Shown here: in pieces, positions 5,044-6,268 of the stretch
Layout: each line of letters opens with the position of its first letter
Numbering within the stretch: the stretch's first letter is position 1
Assembly: GCA_012965455.1 (NCBI GenBank)
Contig: DTSG01000595.1
Location: 1 to 6,268 of the forward strand
Direction: 5' to 3'
DNA length: 6,268 nt
Source: Planctomycetaceae bacterium
Lineage (GTDB): Bacteria; Planctomycetota; Planctomycetia; Pirellulales; Pirellulaceae
Translations under genes and position numbers: made by a program
Notes under the pieces: model-generated
Told to the model about the DNA's origin: nothing
The model's database searches: none
Seen by the model: only the letters and a program-made list of their open reading frames with translations

Positions 5044-6268
5044 TTAGCGATCACTATTCAGTTCTAAAATCTCACCAAGCACGATGACAATTCGTGGAGC
5101 TGCTGTTGGTGACGAATCCAACATGCCTGAAACACTATCAATAGCGCGCTGAGCGGTTTTAAGATACTCTGGTTTATCCAACTGTTTATATAGATACAGC
5201 AAATTGGCGGCTGTCACACTGTTGCCAGAAGGGCGGACACTGTCAATTGGATTCTTGGCTCGAGCAATCAAGGTTTCGTGGTCGCTAGAAGTAAAGAAGA
5301 AGCCACCGTTTTTCTCGTCCCAATATCTTTTAATTTGGGCTTGAGTTAGTGTATCCGCCTGCGACAGCCATTCTTCCTTGCCAGTTGCTCGATGTAATGC
5401 CAGCAATCCTTCGATAAAAAACGCGTAGTCGACTACGTATGCATTAAAACGAGCCTCACCTCGATTGTAACTGTGCAATAGTTGACCTTGATCGTTACGC
5501 ATGTTTTCCAGGATGAATTTAGCGGCTTTCGAAGCGGCTGCAATATACTCAGGCTTCTCCAGCAATCTCCCAGCATCGGCAAAACCGCGAATCATCAAGC
5601 CGTTCCAACTCGTCATGATCTTATTGTCAAGCAACGGTCGTATTCGCTTATTGCGATGCTGCATCAATGACTGTCGCATCGACAATAGTTGTTTCTCTAG
5701 ATCAGCAAGATCGGTTTTTCGAGCGACTGCTTCTTCCGCTCTGGTTTTGCTCATCAAAAGTGCATAGTAATCTTCCTCAAAATTAGGAGCACCGCTGAGC
5801 GCATAAATATCGGCGAACAACTCATATTGTTCGTTGGACAACAGCGATTTTACTTCCGCCCGCGACCACCGATAGTACTTACCTTCACTGCCCTCACTAT
5901 CCGCATCAAGCGCTGAATAAAATCCACCGTTTTCATCCGTCATCTCGCGCAGCACGAACTCCAATAGCTCTTCGGTTATCTGACGATATTCTAGATTTCC
6001 GGTCAATTTGTAAGCTGCTGCATAAATGCTCGCTAATTGACCGTTGTCGTACAACATTTTTTCAAAATGGGGAATGTGCCAATATCGATCTACGCTGTAG
6101 CGATGGAAACCACCACCTAAATGATCTCGTATTCCTCCCATCGCCATATGGTCCAGTTGCCCAACTAGCATCTGCAGCACATGTTCGCTATCTTTGCCGG
6201 CGCGATTGAGTCGTTCTACTTCGAATAATAGAAATTCGAGATTACAGGGAGTCGGAAATTTGGGGACG
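5044..6268 (-). CDS. DUF255/YyaL (SPATA20-like) protein, N-terminus off window
   Basis: The minus-strand frame is open from the right edge (first full codon at 6267) to TAA at 5044, giving 407 C-terminal residues. Visible motifs typical of the family are PKFPTPCNLEFLL (2-14), GGIRDHLGGGFHRYSVD (44-60), WHIPHFEKMLYDNGQL (63-78), GGFYSALDADSEG (114-126), SWNGLMIRGFADAGRLL, DYAFFIEGLLALHRATG and PSGNSV (346-351). This is the alpha/alpha six-hairpin (glycosidase-like) domain. The thioredoxin-like DUF255 domain that normally precedes it would be to the right. The biochemical role of the family is not established; neither transport nor glycosidase activity should be assumed. A GTG at 6180 is inside conserved sequence and is not the start. 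Only 56 residues follow SGNSV, fewer than I recall for YyaL-type members. It is convergent with the permease. Confidence 0.92.
   Translation of the reverse strand, partial: VPKFPTPCNLEFLLFEVERLNRAGKDSEHVLQMLVGQLDHMAMGGIRDHLGGGFHRYSVDRYWHIPHFEKMLYDNGQLASIYAAAYKLTGNLEYRQITEELLEFVLREMTDENGGFYSALDADSEGSEGKYYRWSRAEVKSLLSNEQYELFADIYALSGAPNFEEDYYALLMSKTRAEEAVARKTDLADLEKQLLSMRQSLMQHRNKRIRPLLDNKIMTSWNGLMIRGFADAGRLLEKPEYIAAASKAAKFILENMRNDQGQLLHSYNRGEARFNAYVVDYAFFIEGLLALHRATGKEEWLSQADTLTQAQIKRYWDEKNGGFFFTSSDHETLIARAKNPIDSVRPSGNSVTAANLLYLYKQLDKPEYLKTAQRAIDSVSGMLDSSPTAAPRIVIVLGEILELNSDR

Noticed and set aside
4794..5767. Frames overlapping the permease end and the DUF255 gene (4794-5054 minus, 5482-5670 plus, 5501-5767 plus)
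   Set aside because: Each is opposite or out of frame to a well-supported coding region and shows no protein-like features.
6180..6180. GTG at 6180 as the start of the DUF255 gene
   Set aside because: The frame continues upstream to the window edge and encodes the family motif PKFPTP; the true start is outside the window.
1..6268. CRISPR array, insertion sequence, phage, toxin-antitoxin or defence system
   Set aside because: No regularly spaced repeats with spacers, terminal inverted repeats with target duplications, transposase, integrase, nuclease or toxin-like small gene pair was seen; the gene content is metabolic and transport.

Overview
The window looks like an ordinary chromosomal stretch from a bacterium of moderate GC content (a little under 50% by eye), most likely a planctomycete (Planctomycetota). 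That is an inference. It rests on the transketolase subtype (a 13-residue insert before the GHPE motif and a NLCWIYDDNN-type cofactor loop), on a small four-helix membrane protein with a RRPF-TTG-ARD loop of a kind I associate with planctomycetes, and on the general lack of Shine-Dalgarno sequences. No ribosomal RNA, tRNA, CRISPR array, transposase, phage gene or toxin-antitoxin pair is visible.

Layout, left to right. (1) About 1-2023, minus strand: nearly complete transketolase, missing only its last few residues off the left edge, starting at a TTG codon with a good ribosome binding site. (2) 2024-2286: divergent intergenic region with a bulged hairpin followed by a T-rich run and a TATAAT box. 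(3) 2287-2931, plus: a 214-residue membrane protein of unknown function. (4) 2932-3171: intergenic region with a perfect 9-bp inverted repeat, a candidate promoter and C-run/A-run motifs. (5) 3172-3390, plus: a 72-residue SlyX-like coiled-coil protein. (6) 3433-4965, plus: a 510-residue APC-superfamily amino acid permease starting at GTG, in the same reading frame as the SlyX-like gene and probably co-transcribed with it. (7) 4966-5043: short convergent intergenic region with nested inverted repeats. (8) 5044-6268, minus: the C-terminal 407 residues of a DUF255/YyaL (SPATA20-like) protein whose thioredoxin-like N-terminal domain lies off the right edge.

The genes do not form an obvious pathway. 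Transketolase is central carbon metabolism (non-oxidative pentose phosphate pathway). The permease moves an unidentified amino acid or related amine. The SlyX-like, membrane and DUF255 proteins have no firm function. I looked for a novel system and did not find a convincing one. The most useful leads are the uncharacterised membrane protein, the same-frame SlyX-permease arrangement, the spaced CCAAAA motifs before and at the start of the SlyX-like gene, the structured tkt leader and the short C-terminus of the DUF255 protein.
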